In this document: positions 24,231 to 35,204 of the stretch, piece after piece
Position numbering within the stretch: the stretch's first letter is position 1
Layout of the letters: each line of letters begins with the position of its first letter
Assembly (NCBI GenBank): GCA_003439945.1
Contig: QVRM01001977.1
Coordinates: forward strand, 62,001-126,000
Direction of reading: 5' to 3'
Source: Dermanyssus gallinae
Taxonomy: Eukaryota > Arthropoda > Arachnida > Mesostigmata > Dermanyssidae
DNA: 64,000 nucleotides
The notes under the pieces: model-generated
Told to the model about the DNA's origin: nothing
Databases searched by the model: none
Seen by the model: the letters and a program-made list of their open reading frames with translations, nothing else
Made by a program: the position numbers and the translations under genes

Positions 24231-24502
24231 CCGGCTAGTGGGCCTCGAGCCGCCAGCCGCAAATTGGAACACTTGGCTTTGTTGTTGTCTTTCAGCCACG
24301 ATTTACTTTTTTCTTTCCAAAAAACGGAATTGTGCACCAAAACTCACCTACGTAGGATGAAAATGTGCGCGACGATTCAACCAAAAAACTCAGCAGTTTT
24401 CACGTCGAATGATTCACTTTTCACCTTAAAAGACTCGAAAACTAACGGAGCTCGAACTGATTGCGACCACTTTCGTCAAGCCGTAGCGGACGAAGAAAAA
24501 AA
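24231..24502 (-). promoter_or_regulatory. ATG-free 5' leader of the RLE element
   Basis: Between the (TTA)n junction and the first ORF1 ATG there is no ATG on the minus strand in any frame. This fits a leader scanned directly to ORF1 and probably holds an internal promoter, as full-length LINEs need. No defined promoter motif is visible. Confidence 0.5.
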
Positions 24503-24585
<83 letters not shown>

Positions 24586-24602
24586 CACTATTATTATTTA
24601 TT
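24503..24602. repeat. (TTA)n tract between two RLE copies
   Basis: About 95 bp of TTA/ATT. It is both the 3' tail of the truncated copy on its right and the flank of the intact copy's 5' end. Confidence 0.95.
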
Positions 24603-24985
24603 ACATGTTAAATAATGTTACAATTGTGAGGTCTGAACGTATTATTGCAAATTCTTTAAATAATTATTTCACTCCATGGCGCCTAAAATAGATGCCGCGT
24701 TTCCTCTGCAAACGGCCAAAGACAACGCTTGCCTCAAGAATTGACCCTCTCTTTGGTCGCCTGTGACCTCCTGAATTCGCTTACTCAAATCTTTGAGAAA
24801 TGCTTCGGTTCCCTTGCTGATTGGTCCTAGCGTCTCCATGGCAATAGGCACGAAAGTATATCTTGTTTCCAGTCCAGTGTATTTAACGCGTTTTCTGGCT
24901 TCCGCATGCTTTGCCACCCACCCCGGCTCAACTGAGCTGTGGTGTAAATAGGAAGCCGCGGTGGTGCACGAAACCGTTGCATCCC
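24603..24985 (-). pseudogene. 5'-truncated second RLE element (C-terminus and 3' UTR)
   Basis: The minus frame begins at DATVSCTTAASY and runs to its TGA stop at 24669. It is collinear with the last 104 residues of the intact ORF2 and about two thirds identical by eye. Shared blocks include FVPIAMETLGPISKGTE and REGQFLRQALSLAVCRGNA. The 3' UTR shares ACGTTCAGACCTCACAATTG with the intact copy. The fragment is cut at its 5' side exactly at another (TTA)n tract. It belongs to a diverged subfamily with the same tail. Confidence 0.85.
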
Positions 24986-25048
<63 letters not shown>

Positions 25049-25049
25049 T

Positions 25050-25080
<31 letters not shown>
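24986..25080. repeat. (TTA)n tract
   Basis: About 95 bp, interrupted once by ACTAGT near 25048-25053. It joins the truncated end of the second RLE copy. Confidence 0.95.
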
Positions 25081-25984
25081 CAGCAATGACTAAATAGACT
25101 TGTACGTGTGGGTGCGCACACGCGCGTTTGTGTCTGTGTATTTATCTCGTATGATTTTAGATTCTGGTAGATTTAAGAGGAACAACGTCGAGGCTGGCCC
25201 GCTCAACCTCGATTGACCGATGACTCTGCTAGGAAAACTGGTACCGCTATTACATCTATAGCAACTGCTATTAGGATAGCCGCCAACGGCAACCACAACA
25301 ACGACAATACCAGAACAGCGATGACAATAACACCAACATAAACAGCCTTACTATAAGATAGACCATCATCTTTTTATCACCATCAGCAGCAGCAGCAGCA
25401 GCAACGCTACGGGCGCAGTAACGTCGCAAATTGATTAGTGATGATTGGTTGAGAGTAATGATGAGTGCGTGATTGAGGGCATGAAGCCGGTTTCGGCCGT
25501 CTCTATCTATCTACTTTTTATGTATGTGGCTGTCTGTATGTTTTTTGTATGCCAGCCGTTTGTGTGTGTCTAGCCATCGGCAAGTGCGTTCCAGTCTGTT
25601 CAATTAATGAAATAGAGTATTTTATGTGTGTTTTTTAAGGTGATGTTGAGTTTTTTTTTAAGTTTATACCATCCAATAGTCTAGGTAGGCTCGTCTAGGC
25701 TGGCGGCTCACGTTTGTTTCGTCCACAACTCGACTCCTCCTTTGGCTTCCGAACCGACCACCACGGGCTGTTTGGTCTCGTCTGGCCTGGCCGCATGATG
25801 GTTGACGCCTGTGCCATACGGTGTACGGCCGCCATTCACTCGCCATGGCCACGCCGCTGCTACTGGCGCCTTTTCTGCCGTCGCCGCCTTCTACGCCGGC
25901 GGCCCGCCTGAGGACGGGGGTAGCCGTCGTTCGCACCCCCCGCCGCCGCCGCCGCCGCACTCCCCTGCACACCCCCTTGGCTCT

Positions 25985-26290
25985 ATCTTGCTGCTTTCTT
26001 TCAATTTCCCTTTCCTTTTGCCTCTCCGCTTTCTTTTTCCCGCTGTTTTTTTTGTCTTTGTCCTCTCTCTTTCCTATGTTGCGCTATCTTTCCCCCCTCG
26101 TTCTCCCTTCTCTCTCTGCACTTCCTCTTTATCTTTCTTTCTCTCTCTCTCTCTCTCTGTGTGTGTCTTGCTTCGTCTGTACTGCTTTTTCTTCTTTCTC
26201 TTCTGTTCTCTTACATCCTTGTTTTCTTTCACTGTTCCCCCCCCTCCCTCTCTCTCTCTCTCTCTCTCTCTTGCACCCTCATCCCCTCTT
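25985..26290. repeat. Long polypyrimidine tract on + strand
   Basis: About 300 bp almost entirely C and T, including (TC)n at 26138-26158 and 26248-26270. Such tracts can form triplex (H-DNA) structures and hold GAGA-type CT/GA sites. Confidence 0.75.
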
Positions 26291-26808
26291 AGGATGAGTG
26301 GCTCTCTCAGCGTGGCGTATCCGCCGACATCGGCATCGCTGCCGATACCATGAACCCCCGCCGCCGATGTCCCGTCATCGTCACCGTCACCACCCCCCCA
26401 TCAGCCCCCCGCCGATGTCCTCCCGCCGTCTTCTGCCGCTCTACTGTGGTGGCTACACAACAGCAAGCAGCAACGCCTGCACCCCTATCATCTGTCGTCC
26501 TCTCGAACTGCCTCCTGTTCCCGTTCGGTTTCTCCCTCCCTCCTTCCCTCCCTCCCTCCTTCCTTCCCTCGCTCGTTCGTACGCGCACACACAACAACAA
26601 CAAAAAAACGCCTCCTTCTCGCCGTTGTCGTATCCCTTCTTCTTCCTCTTCGATTTCTTCATCTTCTTCGTCGTCTTCGGCTTCGTCGTCTTCGTCATGT
26701 TCTTCACTGTCACCGTACCGCTACCGCCGTTGCCGCCGCCGCCGCCGCCGCCACCGCCTGCGTTGCCGTGCTCGCCGTCACCAGCGACGGCTGTTCATCT
26801 CGTGCCCA

Positions 26809-26851
26809 CCGCGCGCGCGCCGTGGGACACGACTCCACGGCGCGCGCGCGG
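26809..26851. repeat. Perfect 17-bp GC hairpin with CG alternation
   Basis: Arms 26809-26825 (CCGCGCGCGCGCCGTGG) and 26835-26851 are exact reverse complements around a 9-nt loop, GACACGACT. The stem is nearly all G and C and contains (CG)5 runs, giving a very stable hairpin and possible Z-DNA. Confidence 0.85.
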
Positions 26852-28820
26852 CAGGACGATGGGGGGCGGAGCCTCCGCCGTGCGCGAACCCGCCTTCCCG
26901 AACAGCGGCGGCGGCGCAGCGGCGGGACAGCGGCCGCCGCCGCGGCCGCGCCGCCGTCCTCGAATACTACGGCGGACAGGCCGCCGCTGCCGTTGCCGCC
27001 GCCGCCGCTGCCGTTGTCACTACTACTACGACTACTATGATTACTACGATTACAACTACTGCTGCTGCTGCTGCGGCCGCCGCCGCCGCTGCCGAGTTGG
27101 CGGCGCCACCACCGCTGCTGCTACGAGCGCGCCCCATCGGACGCGGCGGCGGCGGCGGCGGCGTTCGCGACTCGACAGCCGGCAGCGTAAGCAGGCCGGG
27201 CGGGCAGGGCAAGCAGACAGGCAGGCAGGCAGATAGGCAGATAGATACGAGGCAGGCAAGCTGGGTGTCGTCGTGTCTAGGAGCAGCAGCAGTAGCTGTA
27301 GAGCAATACTACTACTACCAAGACTACTACTACTACTACTACTACGGGAAATACCGCTACAGCGGTTCTGACTACTGCTACTACAACTAGTACAGCTACT
27401 ACTACTACAATAGCTATTCGCTGCTACTACAGCGACAACAACTACACAAACAGCCACCCACCCATCCACCAGCAGACCGGCCAAGCGACCGACCGCGTGT
27501 GGCGAGAACAAGCAGAAACAGCAGCAACAGCGCCGACATCGGCTTCATTGCCTGCAGCAGCAATAGCAATAGCAACAGTAGCAGCAGCAGACCAGATAGA
27601 CGACCGATCTACGGTCGGTCGCTGTTGTTGTCGCAGGGACAACAGATCTATTGTGAAGAAGAGATTGTCGTCGAGAGACTGTCGTCGAGAGACTCGAACG
27701 ATCGAACGAACCCAGCGAGCAAACAGGCAAGACTCTAGCCAAAGTACGGACGGGTGGACGGACGGACGGACGACAAAGCCGACATCATCATCGTCAACAT
27801 CACAGCCATCGAGCAAACGAATCGAATAGGCAACGCGCATGCATGGCATGGCATGGCATGCACAGTGATGGTGGTAATGTGTGGCTGCCACTAGAACGAG
27901 TGCAACAGAGAGCGAGCGAGTGCAACAGAGAGGATAGATAGAGAGCAAAATTAACAACAGAGAGATCGAGAGAGAAAGAGAGGGGGGCGGGGGGAAGAGA
28001 TAGAGAGACGGAGACAGAGCCATACAGAAAGATAGACAGACCGTCCAGGGACCAACAGGGTTCGCGCGCTGGTTCTGCTGTTGTTGGTTCGACCAGTGGC
28101 CAGTTGCTGAGGTGCTGTAGCGTTAAGCAGAGCACGAAGGAAGCAGTGTGGTTGGTGTTGAAGAAGAGGTCGTGGTGGTCGTGGTGGTGGTGAAGGTGGT
28201 GGTGGTCGATGAATAACGACAACGACACGTCGGCAAAGTGTCAATGAAGTTGACGTCGATGACGACGAAGTGTCAATGATGAAGTTGACGATGAGCCCGA
28301 CGACAAGGCAGGCCCGCCACACTTGATAGGCTAGCAGGACCGGCTGACAAAATCGAGCCGCCTAACAAAAACAACTCAACAGCCGCAGCAGCAGGTGTAG
28401 TTACTGACACCAACATCTGAAAAGTCTCCCTTGGCAAACCATTGCACCCGCAAACGCAGACTCAATCAATTAAAATACTACCAACGACAACAGCATCATT
28501 CCACTCTGCCGATCGACATTCGCGCCAACTCGCGCCGCGCACTTCATCCGCTCACCCACCACCTGCTTGTGCGCTTCAAGAGGACACCGAGGAGGAGCCT
28601 TCTTTCTGTGAGCAACTTTGCTGCCAACAGCTAAAGAGAGCTAGCAAGCCATTGCGTCTAAGAGAAACAAGCCCGCCTCGTACTACAGAGAACTACTGCT
28701 TTTCGAGATCACCCCCCGAAAGGATCTGAGAGGATCTTCTTCAGTGCCACCAAACGTCGTCACGAGAACTCGACTGCGACTCTCGTGCGCGAACCCGCGC
28801 TCAACGTTGTCTGTGCTTGC

Positions 28821-28924
28821 TCGTATCCACCAAGGGAAACAGCCGCTCGTATCCACCAAGGGAAACAGCCGCTCGTATCCACCAAGAGAAACAGCCGCTT
28901 GTATCTACCAAGGGAAACAGACGG
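28821..28924. repeat. 26-bp minisatellite x 4
   Basis: Unit TCGTATCCACCAAGGGAAAC followed by AGCCGC, at 28821, 28847, 28873 and 28899. The last unit has four changes. It lies 2.4 kb upstream of the Hox exon. Not coding. Confidence 0.9.
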
Positions 28925-30578
28925 TTTACCCGATTTCGTCTGGAGGAGGCTGACGCTGATCGCCGGAGGTGATTGATCTGCAATCTCTGGTGTTTCTTCT
29001 CTCTCGCGCGGAACTGCGGACGACAGTCTGCTTCTTTCTACTCGCCAGCATTGTCGACGACCTCTGAACCAGCAGTGTCGTTCGTCTGTTTCATAGTATT
29101 CTCATTACTACTGGACTAGACGAAACTAGACCAGACCAGGACTTTCTCGTTGTCATCCGTGTCATCGTCGTCGTCGTGGTTGTTGTTGCTGTTATTGTTG
29201 TTGTTGTCGTTATTGTTGTTATCGTGGTGGTTGTTGCTATCGCTATCATTGTTGCTATCGTTGTTGTTGTTCCTGTTGTGGGTGTTTTTGTTGTTGTTGG
29301 TGTTGTTGTGGTTGTCGAGTAAGCTGCTTGAGCTTTTGCTGCCTTGTGTCAGTGTGTCAACATCGTATCGTGTCGTAGTGCGTCTCGTCGTTCTCAGTGT
29401 TGTTGTTGTTGTTATTGTTGTCGCTGCTGCTGCTGCGTCTTCATCTACGGAAGTGCAACAAGAGGCAAAGAACACAGAGACAAAACGTACAATACGAGAC
29501 GTTTGACACGTGCTCGATTTGATTTTCGCAGCGAGCGCACGCGTCAGCTACTGTGTACCGCATTCACCGGGCGTGTTTTAAACATCGGCATTTATTGAGT
29601 GTGGATGTGTCTGTGTATGTGAGTGCGTTGTCCTAAACGTCCGTCAGAGCTTACGTCACGTCACGAAAACACCGTCGACGCAAATGTTATGTTGTTATTG
29701 TTTGGAGTCGCGTTGTTGTTGTTGTTGTTGCGGATGATGAATGTTGTCGCTGTTATTGTCGCCGTTGATCTTCTATCGCGATCTTCCACCATCTTGATCT
29801 CGTCATCATGAACAACAGAAGCATCATCTTCAACATTATCACCATCATCGTCAACGATCTTTGACAAAAAGTTGTCAGCAGTATTAATTGTCGAAGTAAC
29901 TGTGAAGGTCTGCTCGTGCTAAACGTTTGTGATTAATCCTGTTGTTGCTGCTGCTGCTTTGTGTGGTGTTGTGGTTGGTCCCTTGTGATCTTGATGTTCT
30001 TTTGCGACAACAACAACAACAACGACAGCTAGAACAACAACAACGGCTAGAATAAGGACAACAACAATAGCCAGAACAAGAGCAACAACAAGTGCGTTTT
30101 CCAGTAGCTGTTGGCGCTAATTGCTGCGCGATAGCGCTCCCAAACACTAGCTGCAGGGACGAGCCGCAGTGCAAGAAGGGCTGTCAAAGGGACTTATGAA
30201 GGGCTGAGTAACAACAACAACAACGTGGTCCACTCTAACGGATCCAACAACGGATTGAATTATTCGTCGTTGTAGTCAATCTTCGTCGTGCTAGTAGAGC
30301 CTGTGTGGGGGTGCAGGGGCTCTTGGTGGCTTCTTCGTGGTGGTGGTGGTGGTGGTAGTGGACTCGGAGGACGCCGAAGTTGAAGGTGATGAAGATTCTG
30401 AAGCCGAAAATGATGATGACGACAATGACGACCATGAGGATGACGGCCATATATCGATAACGACCACGTAGACTTGACGGCTGCTGGAGAACGTGCTAGA
30501 TGGCGGCAGATGCCCGTCGATGCGCAGGGGAGACCGGATAAAGGTCCTTTGTTGTTGAGCTTGTCCTCCGCCACCAAC

Positions 30579-30630
30579 ACCTGTCCTTCATAACGGTCTG
30601 TCACACCTGTCCTTCATAACGGTCTGTCAC
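30579..30630. repeat. Exact 26-bp tandem duplication
   Basis: ACCTGTCCTTCATAACGGTC followed by TGTCAC occurs twice head to tail (30579-30604, 30605-30630), and a third partial start follows. It lies 0.7 kb upstream of the Hox exon. Confidence 0.9.
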
Positions 30631-31284
30631 ACCTGTCTTACAGCCTCTGTTGCTGCTGCTGCGGCTGTTGCTGTTGATAGTGTGTGGGCGGGCCACTGTG
30701 CGTGACGTATAACTCTGGCGGCGGTCACGTCCAAGGAAGAAGCAGTAGACTCATCCTGGTCTCTCTTCTTCGATCTTCGAAGATCACCATCATCATCGTC
30801 GTCGTCGTCATTGTTATCGTCGTCGTCGTCTCGAATTCGAATCGATTGCTTCTGTATCGTGAGCGGTGTGCATGTGGCGTGGTGAAAAAAAGCAACATAC
30901 ACGCAAGCTTTTGCACGAAGCCGTTGGAGGCATGGACATGAAACTACCGTGAGCGTGGGCGTCGTGAGGAAGGCGTCGAAGTCGAATCGATCATTCGATC
31001 GACAGTGATCATCGAGAACGCAACGAGTGTTTGTTAGCATTTTGTCATAGCCCGAAGTGCTAGAAGGCGTCGCGCGCGCGCACACTCCACACATCGCGCT
31101 CCCATTTGGTCCTACGGAGCTGGCCTAAGCCCCCACAGCCGATCAGGGCGGAAATTCTCCACAGACGCAAAGTTCATTGAGGTTTGAGTCCTAAGATAGG
31201 CGGCGGACCTCTTGGTTACCGTTGGCCAGTGGCCGATCGGAGCAGGCCCTGCTGGCCTGTCTCCGACCAGTTCGTTAATTGATC

Positions 31285-31555
31285 ATGATTGCCAGTGAAG
31301 ACTACCCTATGGATCCGGCCGGCCAACCGGGGGGTACGTTAGTGTCCCGAGGAGCTATCAATGGGGAATACGGGAGTCCCGACGTAATGGGCGGCGGCCC
31401 TCCTGTGATGGGTGCAACCCACTTCAAGCAGGAGATGGACCCGCTCATGATGGACATGGCTGGTGTGCCCGGGCACGGTGGAACTCCGGATGTTCAGGGC
31501 GTTCCCGAGTATCCGTGGATGAAAGAGAAGAAAACCTCGCGCAAGCAACACCGCG
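31285..31555 (+). CDS. pb: proboscipedia / Hox2, first coding exon (N-terminus to hexapeptide)
   Basis: Encodes the first 90 residues plus one base of a Hox2 transcription factor, which patterns gnathal (mouthpart-region) segments in arthropods. The ATG at 31285 is the first Met after an in-frame TAA at 31276 and has A at -3. The diagnostic part is GVPEYPWMKEKKTSRKQHR. YPWM (residues 76-79, 31510-31521) is the motif that contacts Extradenticle/PBC, and the following KEKKTSRK is specific to Hox2. The upstream part is Gly/Pro/Met-rich and contains HFKQEMDPLMMDMAG. The exon ends at G|GTGAGT, in phase 1, close to where Drosophila pb is interrupted between hexapeptide and homeobox. The homeodomain must be encoded outside the window. 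A pyrimidine-AG at 31269-31270 could be an acceptor for an upstream leader exon. Confidence 0.93.
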
Positions 31556-31561
31556 GTGAGT
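31556..31561 (+). other. Splice donor of pb exon 1
   Basis: CGCG|GTGAGT is a strong 5' splice site directly after the KQHR codons. Reading on, the frame meets unrelated sequence and stops at 31675. Confidence 0.85.
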
Positions 31562-31800
31562 GCAGTACTACTGTAATTACTACGAATTACTCAACCATTT
31601 TGACCTTTCTGTGCGCCTTTATTTTAGTTTTGATTCTATGCGTGGACGGACGTACGCTGAAGTGGCAGAAGTGTTAATAATTCGCCATTTCCGCGAGGCG
31701 AGCTCAGCTTTACTTACTGTAACGCCTCGCATCTATTCAAATACGTTATCTCTGTGAGCAGACCTTTACAGTTTGTACTTACACTCTCGCTCTGCAAAAC

Positions 31801-31840
<40 letters not shown>

Positions 31841-32108
31841 ATATATATGGACACACGCTGCCCTTCGTGTAGCGATGCGAGCGGCGACTGTTTTCAATTG
31901 AACAATCGATACACGCGTGCTAGCTTTGAAGGTCCGCCCATCTTTGCATCAAGAAACAATGGCGGTTTCCGCAAGTGTAATTGCGGGGCTATTGCGTCAA
32001 GCACTGTATTTAAAGGAAATCACACACGATGGATGATACACGTGATGGGCCTTGGTTGCTCTAGCCAAATATTGCGCAATCAGTGCCTCTATACGGGAAG
32101 CGCGAATA

Positions 32109-32139
<31 letters not shown>

Positions 32140-34049
32140 GTTTAAACTATATGCACATATAAATGTATACAGAAGAATTTAGTAAAGCAGAGGGAAATAT
32201 TTAGTGGTTATGGAAAGCTTGTCGACTATGTACCCGAAACCCCTATATGCGTGCAGTGCGCTGGGCGCGGAGTTTGTTAATCAAGTGGCATGCTCGGCGA
32301 TTAAGGTGCCGGCCTCTTTTGCTGTCCCAGTCATCAGTTATGGTGCTTCAGCCCTCGCCACTGATCGTTTCTCTATTGGCCCCGATTAGCGAGCAAGCCC
32401 GTAAGCGAAAGCCTGCCTATACGGGTAGAACAGCTATATCTTTAACGAAGTAATTAGTGCTTATTGTGCCACAGGAGGGGCTATTGACATTGGCAGGTGT
32501 CGATTTGCCGGGGCCATTCGTCAATGTGCTCGTCCTCAGTAATCGTTGCGTACTGTGCAGTAAAATAACAGCCACATAATTGTAATCCGTCCAGCATGGA
32601 CCGCCCCCAACTTATAGGGCCGGCAACATTAACGTGTTATGCTGGTGGTTAGTGGCTTAGCTGAGAACATTCAATAATAATAATAATAACAGATAATGAG
32701 ACTGAACTCGGGTGAACAAATGGTTGGTCATATTGCTAAACTACTCATTCAGAGTTTAAGTGAAAGCACCGGCTTGGGGCTGATCGGGGTTATTTATCAT
32801 TCACCATTGGGTCAAATATACATAAACATACGTTTCTGGGTATTCAATTGTCCAAAGAAATCAGTACTAGCCAGGCACAATTTTAGCACACAGAAATGTT
32901 TGCCTTTAGCGAATGCACAAACACTTTACGGTCACGCTCTGTATTGTACAATCTATTGTGCAGTCCATAAACTGTCAGGCGGTCGAGTTGAGAGATGTGT
33001 TATTTATAAACTGTTGGAAAATGATATTTTTGTATATCTGCATACCATGTAGCATTCTGACTAGAATCACTGACTAGATAAACTTCAAGATAAAACTCTT
33101 CAAGATTTGTTTATTTCAAACATTTTCTATATAGCCAGAAGACAAATAATGTACCGGACATAGGCCTGGGCGAGCCAGTAGTTACACGATACGATTTAGA
33201 GTACAATCCTGGATCGTCCTCAGGTCGTTTTCGAATCGAATCTATTATGCCAAGATACTGTATTGTCGCATGTTTGCATTGAAGCCAAACCAAGCGCTAC
33301 AGAAGGCTACGGTGTGTAGCGTCCTCGGGCGGATACAGGCAACTCACATCTCAAACCTAGCAGGGTTGCGGTCCGGTGTACTATAATATACTATTATTAT
33401 AATACATACTAAATATTTATTAGCATTGCAAATAATAAAATTATATAACAGTAGTAGTAAGTATGGCCATCGTCATCACGCACACACACACACACAAAAA
33501 CATTCGAAGACATTTTCATATAATCCAGTATTAGGATTAGGATAATGATAATATAATTATGAATAATATTGTCTATTTTTTAATATACTGACGCAGTGGC
33601 GATAACAGGGGCAATAGATTTAGTATCAATTACGCTGTTTGCTTGACCAGAGTCTATCTGGGTTGATCCGTGCCTACCGTGAGGTCCGCCTTTCAGGCCA
33701 GCTCTTGTTCACCAGCTTTGTTCGCAGCTAAACGGTGCTCATGACCACAAATAGCCTCGTCATTCGACGATAAATGCCGTCTTTACGATTACCTTCTGCC
33801 ACATACTGAAGGTCGTAGAAATACTTGCTCCGCGCTGTTGACCGTGACGCCCATCCATCTTAACCACGGGTTATGCTCGCTTTAGTGATGATGATGATAA
33901 TGATCTCACACGAACAGGTGAATCGGTCGGATATACATATGTGACGTGGTGCACGGTACACTCGAGCATGGTGTCATAACCCCATAAGGATGGCGTCGCT
34001 ATGGCCGCTTCAATTATGACGCTGCCACATGTTCCACTTTTCATTTAGG

Positions 34050-34090
<41 letters not shown>

Positions 34091-35204
34091 TAGCTGTCCC
34101 GAGAGCGGCGAGTAAGAAAATTAATTCCTTGCGCGCGCAAGTGCGCGAAAAGATCTGAAAGTCTGAAAGGCTCTTATGGATGGACGGGTGGATGCATGAA
34201 TGGGTAACTGGGTAGAGGTAGGAACGTGTGGATAGATGCAGGAATAAGGCCTGCTACGAGAGTGCCTGCTTGCTGGCGCTGGCTGGATACGAGAACAAAC
34301 TGCTAAACTAAGTGAGAGTGGCGATGACGACACAAGTCCCCCCTCGCCGAACCCCCCGCCCGCCCCGCGCTCCGCCCGCCGCTCGTTGAAGGCTCGAAGG
34401 TTGCCATGGACGAATGGCAGAAGAAGATGAAGAAGAAGAAGGAGCGCAGTCGGCGGCGGATTCGGATACCCCACTTACGTACCACCCCCCCCTCCCACTA
34501 CCTCCCGTTTCCAATCTCTCTCCCTCATACGCTCTCGTACAAAGCCACTATTTCTTTCTCTCTCTGTCTCTCGGACATTCCTGCTCCCTTTGGCATCTCA
34601 TCGCTCATCGTGGCCCAGTATGGGAGCGAGCGATGGATGAAAACAAAGACGACGACGATGAAGACTAAGCGCGTCAATTTTGAATGAGTGAGTGGACGCT
34701 GCTGCTGCAGCTGCTGTTTGTTAGTGCAGAACGTTATTTGGCGTTTCCGTCATTTTGCGCAAAGACTCAACGAAAAATCCGCATTACCGAACAGTTGCCG
34801 CATAACGGCAGCCTAAGTAGGTAAGAAATAGTAGTAGTCGGGGGGAGTAGGTAGTTGTATTCGGGGGGGATGTACAACCCCCCTGCTTTAAGGGTCGATG
34901 TCACATCCAAGTGTGACATGGAGTCTTAAAGAGTGCCATCATGATGGGCCGATGATAGGCAACAGGCAAGAGCTGAGAGATGTAAGATTATCTTTGACTG
35001 GTTGACGCTTCTGCGTCGGTTGCGGACCGCCAGCCCTGGTAGCACGCAGAACATACACCATGCTGCCAAAAGACAGACAGACAGAGACACAAACAAACAA
35101 AATAGGAAAAACACTACTGTCTTTGTGCAGTGAAAGGCACTTGAGCCAGTGTGCCTAGGCGTGGTGTGCCAGTGGGCTATGCTAATGTAGTTCTGGCTAC
35201 AACA

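Larger units (their letters stand above)
19556..24502 (-). mobile_element. Apparently intact two-ORF RLE-type non-LTR retrotransposon with (TAA)n tail
   Basis: In transcript direction: a 272-nt leader without any ATG (24502-24231), ORF1 with three CCHC knuckles, ORF2 with C2H2 finger, reverse transcriptase and RLE endonuclease, a roughly 70-bp 3' UTR, and a (TAA)n tail (19616-19556). Both sides of the element are (TTA)n/(TAA)n microsatellite, which suggests insertion into such repeats. The R4-clade element Dong is known for TAA-repeat targets. Both long frames are uninterrupted, so the copy looks young. RLE elements (R2, R4, NeSL, CRE) usually carry one ORF, so the added gag-like ORF1 is unusual. 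Confidence 0.85.
25081..31284. other. Upstream region of the Hox2 exon: GC- and repeat-rich, no other gene seen
   Basis: From about 25.8 to 31.2 kb the sequence is much richer in GC and CpG than the flanks. It holds (CCG)n/(GGC)n arrays (25938-25960, 26725-26760, 26990-27015, 27065-27095, 27140-27165), a long pyrimidine tract (25985-26290), (TAC)n (27305-27350), TTG/CAA arrays (29165-29345, 30000-30095) and the hairpin and tandem repeats listed separately. Long frames here (for example 346 codons at 26350-27390) are low-complexity. Promoter, 5' leader and upstream exons of the Hox gene probably lie here. I cannot place a start site. Confidence 0.5.

Noticed and set aside
26350..27390. 346-codon GC-rich frame with Pro/Arg/Ala runs
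   Set aside because: Composition follows CCG, TCC and TAC microsatellites; overlapping frames on both strands are equally long; no domain.
32696..33052. 118-codon frame inside the pb intron
   Set aside because: No family recognised, no repeat structure; length is within chance for this many frames.
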